64,000 nt of DNA from Burkholderiales bacterium (GCA_022841375.1 JALHRQ010000008.1:1-64000), one strand, 5' to 3'. Positions 1 through 10,433 are shown, counted from the stretch's first letter. Notes: a model not told the origin generated them from the sequence alone. A program made the numbers and translations.

Positions 1-105
1 AAGCTAAATGCAGTGGCGAGGAAATTAAATGACCGCCCAAGGAAAACACTACACTACGAAACACCCGCCGAACGATATCGACAATCTGTTGCGTCGATCG
101 GTTGA
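1..105 (+). CDS. IS30-family transposase, C-terminal end only (cut by window edge)
   Basis: Frame 1 is open from the first base and ends at a TGA at 103-105, giving 35 codons. The peptide carries the LNDRPRKTL-xx-ETPAER-type ending typical of IS30-family transposases, the last part of the DDE integrase domain. Only this tail is visible, so whether the element is intact cannot be judged. The bases after the stop (about 106-130) probably hold the element's right end, but the partner terminal repeat lies outside the window and cannot be matched. The next gene is convergent. The family call rests on a short but characteristic motif. Confidence 0.72.
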   Translation, partial: KLNAVARKLNDRPRKTLHYETPAERYRQSVASIG

Positions 106-210
106 ATCCGCAGCCGATAACGGCCGGCTGTAGAGCTCACAAAACATCCTGCCGTGCCCTGCCAAGGCTAATCTCATTCTGACTTCCAGCAAGAAAAGTT
201 TTGCCTGCGC

Positions 211-957
211 TTACATACTGCTGAGTACCTTTCCCCACTTTGAATCCGGTCGGTGTAACAACGGTTTGGGCGCGGCATTGAGCGCTGCCCAGGTCGTCGA
301 CGTAATGTTGAGCAGCACCGGTTTGCCGAACTCCGTTTCGAGCAGCGGCACCGCATGAATCGCGTACCACAGCCCACCCGGCAGCAACAAGGCCTGGGCT
401 TGCGGCGCATCGCGCAGCGCCTGCGCGCCGAGTTCCAGCGCAAGTTCATGGTCGGCTGCGGCGCTGGAAATTTTGTTCTGATCCAGCGTGCGGCCGCGCG
501 AACGCAATGACACCACTTCAATGCCCGCTTCCTTCAGGTAATTCGACAGCGCGGTGTTGACGTTTTCCGGCCAGCGCGTCGCCAGTGCCAGTTGGGTGAC
601 GCCGAAGTGCTGCAGTGTGGCGATATGCGCCTCGAGATCGGTGTCGCAGGGAATGCCCGTGCGCTGTGCGCCTTCGTCGAGGATCTCGCGCATCTTTTTG
701 CGGCCGAGCACGGAGGCGACCGGTACGCCGCTCAGCGAAATGCGATCGACGTTTTTCTTTTTCAGCAGGTCAAAGGCTTTCCACAACGCCGGCAGTTCGG
801 TTTCAACAGCGGCGAGACTGTATTCCTTCAGGTTGAGTCCCGTGGTCACCAGCATCATGCCGTCGGGCGCCACCCGGTAGAACTGGTAGGCGTCCATATC
901 GGTGTAGAGGTGGGGAATGACGTAGCCGAGGTGCAGCCAGGGGCTGACGATGCTCAT
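211..957 (-). CDS. Arylmalonate decarboxylase / Asp-Glu racemase-like protein
   Basis: A 248-residue protein with the two-lobed layout of the Asp/Glu racemase superfamily, closest in motif order to arylmalonate decarboxylases and maleate isomerases: a SLSG loop near residue 80, a TRWPENVN segment and a LLLPGGLW segment near residue 190. Members use one or two cysteines at the lobe interface. Here the position matching the catalytic cysteine of arylmalonate decarboxylase (LSCGG) reads LPGGL, and the only cysteine (IPCDTD) lies elsewhere, so activity is doubtful or different. The ATG at 955-957 was preferred to one 11 codons upstream because the family alignment begins there. It is divergent from ettA with about 145 bp between starts. 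Substrate unknown. Confidence 0.72.
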   Translation of the reverse strand: MSIVSPWLHLGYVIPHLYTDMDAYQFYRVAPDGMMLVTTGLNLKEYSLAAVETELPALWKAFDLLKKKNVDRISLSGVPVASVLGRKKMREILDEGAQRTGIPCDTDLEAHIATLQHFGVTQLALATRWPENVNTALSNYLKEAGIEVVSLRSRGRTLDQNKISSAAADHELALELGAQALRDAPQAQALLLPGGLWYAIHAVPLLETEFGKPVLLNITSTTWAALNAAPKPLLHRPDSKWGKVLSSM

Positions 958-1102
958 GTTGGCGGATCCGTTGGGCCGAAAAGCCGCCATTATCCATGAC
1001 TTGCAGTTCCGTCACCGGCAGTTCCCTGTTTTCGGCTATCCTCGCGCTTTGCTTTTTGTCCCTTTTTTACCTTCCCTCTATTTTTTCCCGGAACTCCGCA
1101 CC

Positions 1103-2767
<1,665 letters not shown>

Positions 2768-2793
2768 TCTTGTAAGTATTTGTTTTAATTAAT

Positions 2794-2822
2794 AAAAATG
2801 GCGCTCCCGGGCGCCATTTTTT
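2794..2822. terminator. Bidirectional intrinsic terminator between ettA and the SDR gene
   Basis: An 11-bp perfect stem, AAAAATGGCGC (2794-2804) paired with GCGCCATTTTT (2811-2821), closes a 6-base loop. The A tract on the left and T tract on the right let it work in both directions. It lies between two convergent genes, which fits a shared terminator. Confidence 0.9.
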
Positions 2823-2845
2823 ATTGCCGCAGATTTATCGCGGTT

Positions 2846-3604
2846 TCAGCCGCGTCCCGCGTACGGCATGTCGGTGGCCATCACCATCAGGTGGTAGATG
2901 TTCACGTTGAGCGGCTGATTCGCCATGAACAGCACGGACTTCGCCACATCGGTGACGTCGATCATCGATTCCGCCTTGATCGAGCCGTCGGCTTGTTTGA
3001 CGCCTTTGGCCATGCGCGAGGCGAGCCCGGTCATCGCGTTGCCGACATCCACCTGACAACAGGCGATATTGTATTTGCGGCCGTCGAGCGAGATTGTCCG
3101 CGTCAGACCGGTGATCGCGTGTTTGGTCGCGGTGTAAGGCGCGGAATCGGGCCGCGGCGCGTGCGCCGAGATCGAACCGTTGTTGATGATGCGGCCGCCC
3201 TGCGGGTCCTGCGCCTTCATCATCCGGAAGGCTGCCTGCGCGCAAAGGAAGGAGCCCGTGAGGTTGGCATCCACCACCGATTGCCATTTTTCATAAGGCA
3301 GATCTTCGAACGGCACGCCTGGGGCGTTTTGTCCGGCATTGTTGAACAGCGCGTCGATGCGACCAAAGCGCTTCTGCACTTGGGCGAACAGCGCAGTGAC
3401 GGCTTGTGGATCGCCGACATCGGTGGCCACGGCAAGGCCGCGCGATGCATCACTGCCGGCTTCCGCGAGCGCAGCGTCCAGTGCGTCCTGGCGGCGGCCG
3501 GCGAAGGCGACGCTCCAGCCGTCTTTGAGGAATGCCAGTGCGGTGGCTTTACCAATGCCGCTGCCGGCACCGGTGATGACGGCAACTTTTTCGGTTTTGC
3601 TCAT
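2846..3604 (-). CDS. Short-chain dehydrogenase/reductase (SDR)
   Basis: A 252-residue classical SDR oxidoreductase. The nucleotide-binding motif TGAGSGIG is at residues 11-18, the NNAG motif near residue 90, a conserved Ser in NNGSIS, and the catalytic YTATK (YxxxK) about 20 residues later, so the catalytic set is complete. The cofactor is NAD(H) or NADP(H). The substrate cannot be inferred from sequence. The ATG at 3602-3604 was chosen because the Rossmann fold starts seven residues later; the frame stays open upstream but without family features. It lies 46 bp downstream of glnS on the same strand. Confidence 0.85.
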   Translation of the reverse strand: MSKTEKVAVITGAGSGIGKATALAFLKDGWSVAFAGRRQDALDAALAEAGSDASRGLAVATDVGDPQAVTALFAQVQKRFGRIDALFNNAGQNAPGVPFEDLPYEKWQSVVDANLTGSFLCAQAAFRMMKAQDPQGGRIINNGSISAHAPRPDSAPYTATKHAITGLTRTISLDGRKYNIACCQVDVGNAMTGLASRMAKGVKQADGSIKAESMIDVTDVAKSVLFMANQPLNVNIYHLMVMATDMPYAGRG

Positions 3605-3650
3605 GGCGTGCCTCCGGGGGTGTCGTAAATTGCGCTGCGCAGGGTGGTGA

Positions 3651-5417
3651 CTATTTGATCCAGGAATCGCGCAGCGTGACGGCGCGGTTGAATACCGGTG
3701 CGTTCGGGCGTGAATCCGCAGTGTCGGCAACAAAATAGCCGTGGCGTTCGAACTGGTAACGCGTGCCGGGTTCGGCTGTGCCAAGCGCCGGTTCGAGTTG
3801 TGCGGTGACGTTTTTCACCGAGTCCGGGTTCAGGTCCAGCAGGAAGTCGCGGCCGCCGGCGCCGGGGTGTGCGACCTTGAACAGCCGGTCGTAGAGCCGC
3901 ACTTCAGTGGCGCTTGCGTGGTTGACGCTGAGCCAGTGGATATTGCCTTTGACCTTGACGGTTTCCGCGCCCGGCGTACCCGACTTGGTGTCGGGCAGGT
4001 ACTCGCAGTGCACGGCAGTGACGTTGCCCGCTGAATCCTTGTCGCAGCCGGTGCATTTGACGACGTAACCGTAACGCAGGCGCACGCTGTTGCCGGGAAA
4101 CAGCCTGAAAAAACCCTTCGGCGGCTGCTCGGCGAAATCCTCGCGTTCGATCCACAGTTCGCGCGACAGCGGCACCATGCGTTTGCCGAGATCGGGTTTT
4201 TGCGGATGGTTGGGCGCAAAGCAGTCTTCCTGCTGACCTGCCGGATAGTTGTCGATGATCAGTTTGACCGGATCAAGCACGGCGATGCGCCGCTCGGCGA
4301 TTTCGTTGAGGTGCTCGCGCATGCAGTCTTCCAGCACCGAGTACTCGATCCACGAATCGGCCTTGGACACGCCGATGCGCTCGGCGAACAGGCGAAAGCC
4401 TTCCGGGGTGTAGCCACGGCGGCGCGCGCCGGCCAGCGTCGGCAGGCGCGGATCGTTCCAGCCATTGACATGTTTTTCTTCGACCAGCTGGATCAGTTTG
4501 CGCTTGGAAAGCACCACGTAGGTCAGGTTAAGCCGCGCGAACTCGATCTGCTGCGGCAGCGGGCGCGCGAGCAGGCCGCCATCAGCGAGTTTGCCGAGCA
4601 GCCAGTCGTAGAACGGCCGCTGGTCTTCGAACTCCAGCGTGCAGATCGAATGAGTGATCTGTTCCAGTGCATCCTCGATCGGATGCGCGTAGGTGTACAG
4701 CGGATAAATGCACCACGCGTCGCCGGTGCGGTGATGCGTGGCTTTGCGGATGCGGTAGATCACGGGATCGCGCAGGTTGATGTTGGGCGAAGCAATGTCG
4801 ATTTTCGCGCGCAGTACCATTGCGCCGTCAGCATATTTGCCTTCGCGCATTTCGCGGAAGCGGGCGAGTGATTCGGCCGTCGGGCGTTCGCGCCACGGTC
4901 CGGGTTTGCCCGGCTCGGTCAGCGTGCCGCGGCTGGCACGCATTTCCTCGGCGCTTTGTTCATCAACATAGGCGTGGCCGGCGCTGATCAGGTATTGCGC
5001 GGCTTCGTACATGTCATCGAAATAATCGCTGGCGAAATAACCGTTCGGTCCCCAGTCGAAACCCAGCCATTGCACGGCGTCGCGGATTGAGTCGACGTAT
5101 TCCTGCTCTTCCTTTTCCGGATTGGTATCGTCGAAACGCAGGTGGCAGGCGCCGGCGTAATGCAACGCGAGGCCGAAGTTCAGGCAGATCGATTTGGCGT
5201 GGCCGAGATGCAGGTAACCGTTGGGTTCCGGCGGAAAACGGGTGCGGATTTTTGCCGCATCGACCGGTGCGCCGGCATGCACGCGCGCCGGACCGGGTTT
5301 ACCGCCCCAGGTGCGGGCAACGTATTTGCCGGCGGCCAGATCGGCTTCAATATGACTGCGGATGAAGTTGGATGTCGATGCAACAGCTTCCGTGCCGGGT
5401 TTCGCGTTTTTTGCCAT
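3651..5417 (-). CDS. glnS: Glutamine--tRNA ligase
   Basis: A 588-residue class I aminoacyl-tRNA synthetase that attaches glutamine to tRNA-Gln in the cytoplasm. The HIGH motif appears as HLGH at residues 70-73 in the family context [15 protein letters not shown], and the KMSKS loop as VLSKRKL at 302-308. The C-terminal half has the beta-barrel anticodon-binding domains. The length is slightly above that of the E. coli enzyme, with an N-terminal extension of about 40 residues. The upstream neighbour on the same strand is the peptidase E-like gene. Confidence 0.96.
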   Translation of the reverse strand: MAKNAKPGTEAVASTSNFIRSHIEADLAAGKYVARTWGGKPGPARVHAGAPVDAAKIRTRFPPEPNGYLHLGHAKSICLNFGLALHYAGACHLRFDDTNPEKEEQEYVDSIRDAVQWLGFDWGPNGYFASDYFDDMYEAAQYLISAGHAYVDEQSAEEMRASRGTLTEPGKPGPWRERPTAESLARFREMREGKYADGAMVLRAKIDIASPNINLRDPVIYRIRKATHHRTGDAWCIYPLYTYAHPIEDALEQITHSICTLEFEDQRPFYDWLLGKLADGGLLARPLPQQIEFARLNLTYVVLSKRKLIQLVEEKHVNGWNDPRLPTLAGARRRGYTPEGFRLFAERIGVSKADSWIEYSVLEDCMREHLNEIAERRIAVLDPVKLIIDNYPAGQQEDCFAPNHPQKPDLGKRMVPLSRELWIEREDFAEQPPKGFFRLFPGNSVRLRYGYVVKCTGCDKDSAGNVTAVHCEYLPDTKSGTPGAETVKVKGNIHWLSVNHASATEVRLYDRLFKVAHPGAGGRDFLLDLNPDSVKNVTAQLEPALGTAEPGTRYQFERHGYFVADTADSRPNAPVFNRAVTLRDSWIK

Positions 5418-5490
5418 GCTGAAGGAGGGAGGTATTGCCGGTTAAAACGGCGAATAAAGCGGCATTTTAACCCGCGCCGCTGCGCCAACC

Positions 5491-6219
5491 TTAGCGTTTT
5501 GCGGGATTTCGGGGCTGTAAAACGCGGGTCGGCAAGGCGCGTTCACTGAAGCTGCGGACCGTGCGGGTCAGCCGCCAGCCGCGCCCGGGTTTGTAGTTGG
5601 ACACCACTTTGGCCAGTTTGCCGTCGATGAAATGCAGCGCGACGCCGTCATCCGCTGCATAGCCTTCGGCAATCGCGCCGCGGGCGACCATTTTTTGAAA
5701 GGTTGGCCGGCGCAAGGGCTCGCTGTTGTAATGCGGGCAATTGCTGCCCGGCAAAAAACCCAGGCAATCGAGCGCAGTCAGTGGTCCGGCGACGGAATCG
5801 GTGATGCCCTGCTCGAACCAGCAGATCGAACCCGCACTCCAGCCGCCGAGCACGACGCCTTTGTGCCAGGCGCTGCGCAGATGAATATCCAGTCCCCAGT
5901 CGCGCCATACCGCGAGCATGCTGCGAGTGTTGCCGCCGCCGACGAAGATGGCATCCTGTTCCAGCACGAACGATTCAAGGTCGCGCGGCGTGCGCGCAAA
6001 CAGCGGCAGGTGCGTCGGTTTGCAGTTGAACTGGCCGAAGCCGGCATAAAAACGCAGCCGGCCGGCGTCGGCGTCGCCATGTGCGGTGCCGATGAAACAG
6101 ACCTTGGGTTTGCGTTTGCCGGTCTGCCGGAGGAAGTAGTCGACGAGCAGCAGGTTGTCGAGTTCAAGCGGCAGCGCGGCGCCGCCAATGGCGATGATCT
6201 GGCGTTTCATGTTCGCCAT
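5491..6219 (-). CDS. Peptidase E-like protein (S51 family)
   Basis: A 242-residue member of the S51 dipeptidase E family, which cleaves Asp-X dipeptides in the cytoplasm. Visible motifs are GGGNT at residues 94-98, the nucleophile elbow GWSAGS at 126-131 with Ser128 as likely nucleophile, and a candidate catalytic His163 in CPHY. An ATG three codons in (6208-6210) is an equally good start. About 130 bp upstream lies a decayed copy of this gene's own first 11 or so codons. Substrate specificity is inferred from the family. Confidence 0.82.
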   Translation of the reverse strand: MANMKRQIIAIGGAALPLELDNLLLVDYFLRQTGKRKPKVCFIGTAHGDADAGRLRFYAGFGQFNCKPTHLPLFARTPRDLESFVLEQDAIFVGGGNTRSMLAVWRDWGLDIHLRSAWHKGVVLGGWSAGSICWFEQGITDSVAGPLTALDCLGFLPGSNCPHYNSEPLRRPTFQKMVARGAIAEGYAADDGVALHFIDGKLAKVVSNYKPGRGWRLTRTVRSFSERALPTRVLQPRNPAKR

Positions 6220-6308
6220 ATTAATGGTGTTGCGTATTCAGTGGTGCGGCGCCGATGCCCGCCTGCGCGGTCGCATCCCGCAAGCGGTGCCCTGCTCAGC
6301 GCTCCGGC

Positions 6309-6397
6309 GGGCGCCACCAATGGCAATGATCGGGCGTTTCATGCCGCCATGCTACCCGCAGCGCGCTTTATAACCACACCGCGTATCCAGCGGTGCG
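6309..6397 (-). repeat. Degenerate partial duplication of the peptidase E gene 5' end
   Basis: Read on the minus strand from 6342, this stretch begins MKRPIIAIGGA, nearly identical to MKRQIIAIGGA at the true gene start (6210). Similarity continues on the upstream side: the 22 bases at 6376-6397 resemble 6227-6248. The copy soon runs into unrelated residues, so it is not functional. Copy one spans about 6177-6248. This accounts for most of the 200-bp space between the peptidase gene and the DUF2892 gene. Confidence 0.72.
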
Positions 6398-6420
6398 ATT
6401 AAAGCCATTCGGCAGGGCGT

Positions 6421-6618
6421 TTATTTTTTTGCCGGACAGGTGTTGAAACCGAACGGCAAATAGACCGGACACCAACCGAGTGAGCCGGTCAGTAGCGGGA
6501 TGATGCCAACCAATCCCCACCACCGTGCATTGCCTTCGAGGATGAATATCAGCGAGAGCAGGGCAAGCCCCGCGACGATGCGTAATGTTTTGTCGATGCC
6601 GCCGACGTTTGATTTCAT
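6421..6618 (-). CDS. DUF2892 (YgaP-like) small membrane protein
   Basis: A 65-residue inner-membrane protein of the DUF2892 family. It starts MKSNVGGIDKTLR and has two hydrophobic helices (about residues 13-30 and 32-48) separated by a short NARWW turn. The C-terminus has two cysteines (GWCPVY and NTCPAKK), as is usual for the family. The function is unknown; relatives are often fused or linked to rhodanese domains. It lies downstream of a Crp/Fnr regulator on the same strand, with two inverted-repeat sites in between, and is a plausible target of that regulator. The ATG at 6616-6618 matches the family start. Confidence 0.85.
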   Translation of the reverse strand: MKSNVGGIDKTLRIVAGLALLSLIFILEGNARWWGLVGIIPLLTGSLGWCPVYLPFGFNTCPAKK

Positions 6619-6639
6619 GGCCCGATCCTTTTGAGTAAG

Positions 6640-6655
6640 CATGGCAATTGCCATG
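6640..6655. promoter_or_regulatory. Perfect 16-bp palindrome upstream of the DUF2892 gene
   Basis: CATGGCAATTGCCATG is its own reverse complement and ends 21 bp upstream of the DUF2892 start codon, a position suited to an operator or to structure around the ribosome binding site. No binding protein is shown by the sequence. Confidence 0.45.
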
Positions 6656-6687
6656 GGTGCATCCTAGGCGCATCGGCAACCGCGGTC

Positions 6688-6703
6688 TGTAACCCCAGTC
6701 ACA
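6688..6703. promoter_or_regulatory. Candidate Crp/Fnr-type binding site
   Basis: TGTAAC-CCCA-GTCACA is an inverted repeat with one mismatch between its six-base arms. It resembles the TGTGA-N6-TCACA sites of Crp/Fnr regulators. Its centre is about 77 bp upstream of the DUF2892 start and 32 bp past the stop codon of the Crp/Fnr-like gene, so that regulator is the obvious candidate to bind it. Confidence 0.5.
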
Positions 6704-6727
6704 AACATAAGCGATTGTTTTTATTGA

Positions 6728-7402
6728 TTATTTATGTTCGCTCGCGATCCGGTGCAAGCCCCCGGTATCGGTGATGTCAATCTGCTCCCGACCCAGCTGC
6801 ACCAATCCGCGATCGGCAAAACTGCCGAGCAGCCGGCTGATCATTTCGCGTACGCTGCCCAGTTCGTCGGCCAATGCCTGATGGGTGACATGCAGCGTCG
6901 GGCCGCGCGCGAGCAACAGCGCCGCGAGCCGCTGGTCCAGCTTGTGAAAGGCGACGGCCTCAACCAGCAGCATCAGATCGGACAACCGCGCGCCGAACAG
7001 TTCGAAGATGTGACGGCGGAACGGCGCGTGTCTTGCCAGCAGTTGTTCGAACAGCGGTAGCGGCACGGCAATCAGGGTGACCGCGGTTTCGGCGATGCCG
7101 GTCGCGGCGTAGTCGATATGGCCCAGCAGACAACCGCTGGTGAGCACACAGCTTTCGCCGGGCGTGACACGATAGAGCAGGATTTCCCGTCCCTGATCGC
7201 TGATTTTTGAGACACGGATCGCACCCTCCAGCACCAACGGGAAAGCGCTGCAGCGTGCTTTTTCATCGAACAGCCGGGTGCCGGCAGGCGCTTGCAGCAA
7301 TTGTGATTCACCACCCAGGCGCTGCAGGCAGTCGGACGGCGCGTCGCGCAGCGGCGGAAACAGTTCCAGGGCGCGCTGGATATGGCGGGTTTGGTTTTGC
7401 AT
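6728..7402 (-). CDS. Crp/Fnr-family transcriptional regulator
   Basis: A 224-residue regulator with an N-terminal cyclic-nucleotide-binding-type beta-barrel (about residues 15-120), a long dimer helix (about 125-155) and a C-terminal winged helix-turn-helix (THQALADELGSVREMISRLL). Cysteines occur at positions 25, 51, 85 and 91 but not in the CX2CX5C pattern of oxygen-sensing FNR, so an iron-sulfur sensor of that type is unlikely. The effector is unknown. The gene is divergent from birA and upstream of the DUF2892 gene, its likely target. Confidence 0.88.
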   Translation of the reverse strand: MQNQTRHIQRALELFPPLRDAPSDCLQRLGGESQLLQAPAGTRLFDEKARCSAFPLVLEGAIRVSKISDQGREILLYRVTPGESCVLTSGCLLGHIDYAATGIAETAVTLIAVPLPLFEQLLARHAPFRRHIFELFGARLSDLMLLVEAVAFHKLDQRLAALLLARGPTLHVTHQALADELGSVREMISRLLGSFADRGLVQLGREQIDITDTGGLHRIASEHK

Positions 7403-7484
7403 GGCAACGACGATTTTAGCGGACGGCCTGCACGGGCGTGCCCTCTCTCGCCTTTGGTGCGCAATCGGCTATGCTACGGGCCGC

Positions 7485-8471
7485 ATGAATACCATGGCAT
7501 TCCAGACCCTGCGCGCACTGGCTGACGGCGCTTTTCACTCCGGCGAGGATATCGCGCGCATGCTCGGCGTGACCCGCAGCGCGGTGTGGTATGGCATTCG
7601 CGACATCAGCGGCGCCGGTTTTATCATCGAAAAAGTGCGCGGCCGAGGTTACCGCCTGTCGCAGCCGGTGTCGCTGCTGGATGCGGCGCAGGTGCGGCTT
7701 GCGCTGGGTGCGGCGGCGCAGACGGTCGACGTCGAGATCTGCGACACCCTCGATTCAACCAATACCCGCTTGATGCAGCTCGCCGCGCAGGGTGCGCGCG
7801 GCGGTCTCGCGCTCGCCGCAGAGGTGCAGACGGCCGGGCGCGGCCGGCGTGGCCGGGTGTGGCATTCGGGGCTGGGCCATACGCTGACGTTTTCGCTGCT
7901 CTGGCATTTTGCCCAGGGCGCGCGTGAACTGGGCGGACTCAGTCTTGCTGTCGGCGTGGCACTGGCGCGTGCGCTGCGCGCGGCCGGTGCGCAGCACGCA
8001 CAACTCAAATGGCCCAACGATGTGGTGCTCCCGGCAGGGAAACTGGCCGGCATCCTGATCGAGATGCAGGGCGACGTGCTGGGGCCGAGCACGGCGGTGA
8101 TCGGCGTCGGCGTCAATGTCCGCGCAGATATGCGGGTGCGCGCGGCGGTGGACCAGCCGGTCGCCGATCTGGAATCGGCCGCCGGCGCCGCGATCGACCG
8201 CAATGCCTTGCTGGCCGGGCTGCTGCGCGAACTGGCTGCGGTGATCGGCGTATTCAGCGAGGACGGATTCCCCGCCCTGCGCGCGGAATGGCAGTCACTG
8301 CATGCCCAGCAGGATCAACCGGTGCAGTTGCTGTTGCCCGACGGCAAAACCATCGACGGCATCGCGCGCGGCGTGGCCGAGGACGGCGCTTTGCTGCTGG
8401 AATCGGCGAACGGCATTTCCCGTCATCACAGCGGCGAAGTCAGCCTGCGTGCGGCAGCGGTTGCGGCATGA
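7485..8471 (+). CDS. birA: Biotin--[acetyl-CoA-carboxylase] ligase / biotin repressor BirA
   Basis: A 328-residue bifunctional protein. It activates biotin with ATP, transfers it to the biotin carboxyl carrier protein, and can repress biotin genes through its N-terminal winged helix (residues 5-60, with GVTRSAVW as recognition segment). The adenylate loop GRGRRGRVW is at 118-126, the catalytic lysine is Lys175 in LKWPND, and a small C-terminal SH3-like domain ends the protein. The ATG at 7485 gives the standard length. It overlaps coaX by four bases (ATGA), so the two are translationally coupled. Confidence 0.95.
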   Translation: MNTMAFQTLRALADGAFHSGEDIARMLGVTRSAVWYGIRDISGAGFIIEKVRGRGYRLSQPVSLLDAAQVRLALGAAAQTVDVEICDTLDSTNTRLMQLAAQGARGGLALAAEVQTAGRGRRGRVWHSGLGHTLTFSLLWHFAQGARELGGLSLAVGVALARALRAAGAQHAQLKWPNDVVLPAGKLAGILIEMQGDVLGPSTAVIGVGVNVRADMRVRAAVDQPVADLESAAGAAIDRNALLAGLLRELAAVIGVFSEDGFPALRAEWQSLHAQQDQPVQLLLPDGKTIDGIARGVAEDGALLLESANGISRHHSGEVSLRAAAVAA

Positions 8472-9199
8472 ACATACTCGCCGTCGACATCGGCAATACC
8501 CGCATCAAATGGGGCCTCGCCCAGGACAGTGGCTGGTTGCGCCAGGGCTGGGTGGCCACTGCCAGGCCCGCTGAACTGCAAAAAGAGTGGGCGGGTTTGC
8601 CGGCGCCGGATCGGGTGGTGATTTCAAATGTCGCCGGCGCTGCGGTGCAGGCGCAGGTGACCGCATGGTTGCCCGCAGCGTCGCGTCCGCCGCACTGGCT
8701 GGTCAGCGCGTCGGTGCAATGCGGGGTACGCAGCAGTTACGCCGACCCCGCGACGCTCGGAGCGGACCGCTGGGCGGCGCTGATCGGCGCCTGGCATCTG
8801 GCCGGTACCGCTTGCGTGGTGGTAAATGTCGGCACCACGATGACCGTGGATGCGCTGAGCGGTGAAGGCGTATTTCTCGGCGGTTGCATCGTGCCCGGTG
8901 CAGCGCTGATGCGCGCGGCGCTGGCGCGGGACACCGCCAATCTGCCACTGCGCGAGGGCGAATTCCGTTTTTTCCCCGACAATACCGGGGATGCCATTTT
9001 CAGCGGCGCAGTCAATGCGCTGTCCGGTGCCGTCGAACAGGTGATGCGCAATCTGCAGAAAAGCGCCGGGTCCACGCCCCGGGTGCTGCTTTCGGGCGGC
9101 GATGCCGGGCTGATCGAGCAACGGCTAAACGGCGCGGTGACCGTTGTGGATAATCTGGTGCTGGAAGGGCTGCTGCAAATCGCGCGGCAGACGGAGTGA
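8468..9199 (+). CDS. coaX: Type III pantothenate kinase
   Basis: A 243-residue cytoplasmic kinase that catalyses the first step of coenzyme A synthesis, pantothenate to 4'-phosphopantothenate. It has the ASKHA-fold phosphate loop DIGNTRIKWG at residues 7-16, the GADRWAAL motif near residue 98 and VNVGTTMTVDA near 120. It starts inside the birA stop codon. CoaE, the last enzyme of the same pathway, is encoded in this window at 55.3-55.9 kb. Confidence 0.95.
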   Translation: MNILAVDIGNTRIKWGLAQDSGWLRQGWVATARPAELQKEWAGLPAPDRVVISNVAGAAVQAQVTAWLPAASRPPHWLVSASVQCGVRSSYADPATLGADRWAALIGAWHLAGTACVVVNVGTTMTVDALSGEGVFLGGCIVPGAALMRAALARDTANLPLREGEFRFFPDNTGDAIFSGAVNALSGAVEQVMRNLQKSAGSTPRVLLSGGDAGLIEQRLNGAVTVVDNLVLEGLLQIARQTE

Positions 9200-9209
9200 T
9201 GGAACGCCG

Positions 9210-9884
9210 ATGAGATTATTGCTGATAATGCTGGTGCTGGTGAACCTCGGATTTTTTGGCTATCACCGTTTTCTCAATGAAACGACGGATACGTCCGCGC
9301 AGATCACCGCGCTGCAGATCAGCCCGGAGAAAATCAGCCCCATAGTTTTATCAGCGTCGTCTGCAGTCGCCGCGACCGCGCCGGCCGTTGCACCTGTAAC
9401 ACCGTTACAGACTGCGTGTGTGGAATGGGGGGCATTTGGCGGGGCCGATGTCGCGCGTGCGGATGGCGCGCTGGCTGCCCTGGCACTGCCGGCCGACGCA
9501 GTGCAGCGACGGGTCACCGACATCGACGGCTATTGGGTACACATGCCGGCGTTCAAAACCAAGGCCGAAGTCGATCGCAAGCTGGGTGAACTGAAAGCGC
9601 TGGGGGTGACCGATTTTTTTGTGGTGCAGGATGCCGGTCTGTGGCGCAACGCGGTATCGCTGGGCCTGTATAAAAGCGAGGATGCGGCCACTGCCGAGCT
9701 GGAGCGATTGCGCAAGATCGGCGTGCGTTCGGCATTGGTTACCCGGCGCGAGAAATTCCTCAAGCAGGTGAGCTATTTTGTGCGCGAGCCCAGTGCGGCG
9801 ACGATTGCCCGCATCACCGAATTGCAGCGTGATTTTCCGATGGCCGAAATAAAAGCCCTCAGTTGTCCGACACCAGGGCTATAA
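9210..9884 (+). CDS. Membrane-anchored SPOR-domain-like protein
   Basis: A 224-residue protein with an N-terminal signal anchor (hydrophobic residues 2-18), an Ala/Pro/Val-rich spacer and a C-terminal SPOR-like region with GYWVHMPAF and a VSLGLYKSEDAA strand-helix pattern. SPOR domains bind denuded glycan at the division septum, which would place the protein at the septal periplasm. It begins 10 bp after coaX, forming a birA-coaX-SPOR operon. The SPOR match is weaker than in classic FtsN-like proteins, and its exact role is unknown. Confidence 0.75.
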   Translation: MRLLLIMLVLVNLGFFGYHRFLNETTDTSAQITALQISPEKISPIVLSASSAVAATAPAVAPVTPLQTACVEWGAFGGADVARADGALAALALPADAVQRRVTDIDGYWVHMPAFKTKAEVDRKLGELKALGVTDFFVVQDAGLWRNAVSLGLYKSEDAATAELERLRKIGVRSALVTRREKFLKQVSYFVREPSAATIARITELQRDFPMAEIKALSCPTPGL

Positions 9885-9938
9885 ATACTGTTTAAAAACA
9901 AACGCTTAACTAATTTTATTCACTTAGTGAGTGCTTGC

Positions 9939-10433
9939 TCAGCGTGGTTCGGTTGCCCGTACTTTTTCCAGCAGCGCGGTGGTTGAGCGCTGGTGGGCAA
10001 ACGCAATCGAGTGCACACGCCCGCCCCAGCCCTGCACTTCACGGGCACCGACAATGGCCCCGGGTTTCCAGTCGCCGCCTTTCACCAGCACATCCGGTTT
10101 GACGGCGAGGATCAGCTCCAGCGGGGTGTCGGCCTCGAACCAGGTGACGCGGTCCACGCAGGCCAGCGCCGCAATCACTGCGGCGCGATCGGCCAGTGTG
10201 TTGACCGGGCGATCAGCGCCTTTGCCCAGGCGTTTTGCTGACGCATCACTGTTCAGCGCAACGATCAGGCTGGCGCCGAGAGCACGGGCCTGCGCCAGGT
10301 AAGTGACATGGCCGCGGTGCAGGATGTCGAAGACGCCGTTGGTGAACACCAGCGGGCGCAGCAGTTGCGCGGCATGGACGGCAATGTCGCCGGGGGCGAC
10401 GATGTGCCGTTCAAAAGCGGGAGTGTCGTGCAT
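9939..10433 (-). CDS. rfaE2: D-glycero-beta-D-manno-heptose 1-phosphate adenylyltransferase
   Basis: A 164-residue nucleotidyltransferase equivalent to the C-terminal half of HldE. It activates heptose-1-phosphate with ATP to make ADP-heptose for the lipopolysaccharide inner core. The family motif FTNGVFDILHRGH (about residues 30-42) includes the nucleotide-binding HxGH, and VKGGDWKP lies near residue 118. The kinase half is absent, so it is the split type. It follows the diiron protein gene by 59 bp on the same strand and may be the last gene of that operon or independent. GmhA, an earlier step of the pathway, is at 22.5 kb. Confidence 0.93.
   Translation of the reverse strand: MHDTPAFERHIVAPGDIAVHAAQLLRPLVFTNGVFDILHRGHVTYLAQARALGASLIVALNSDASAKRLGKGADRPVNTLADRAAVIAALACVDRVTWFEADTPLELILAVKPDVLVKGGDWKPGAIVGAREVQGWGGRVHSIAFAHQRSTTALLEKVRATEPR

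Noticed and set aside
106-210. Right terminal repeat of the IS30-like element
   Set aside because: The matching left end is outside the window and no target duplication can be checked.
6728-7402. FNR-type iron-sulfur sensor
   Set aside because: The four cysteines do not show the required spacing.
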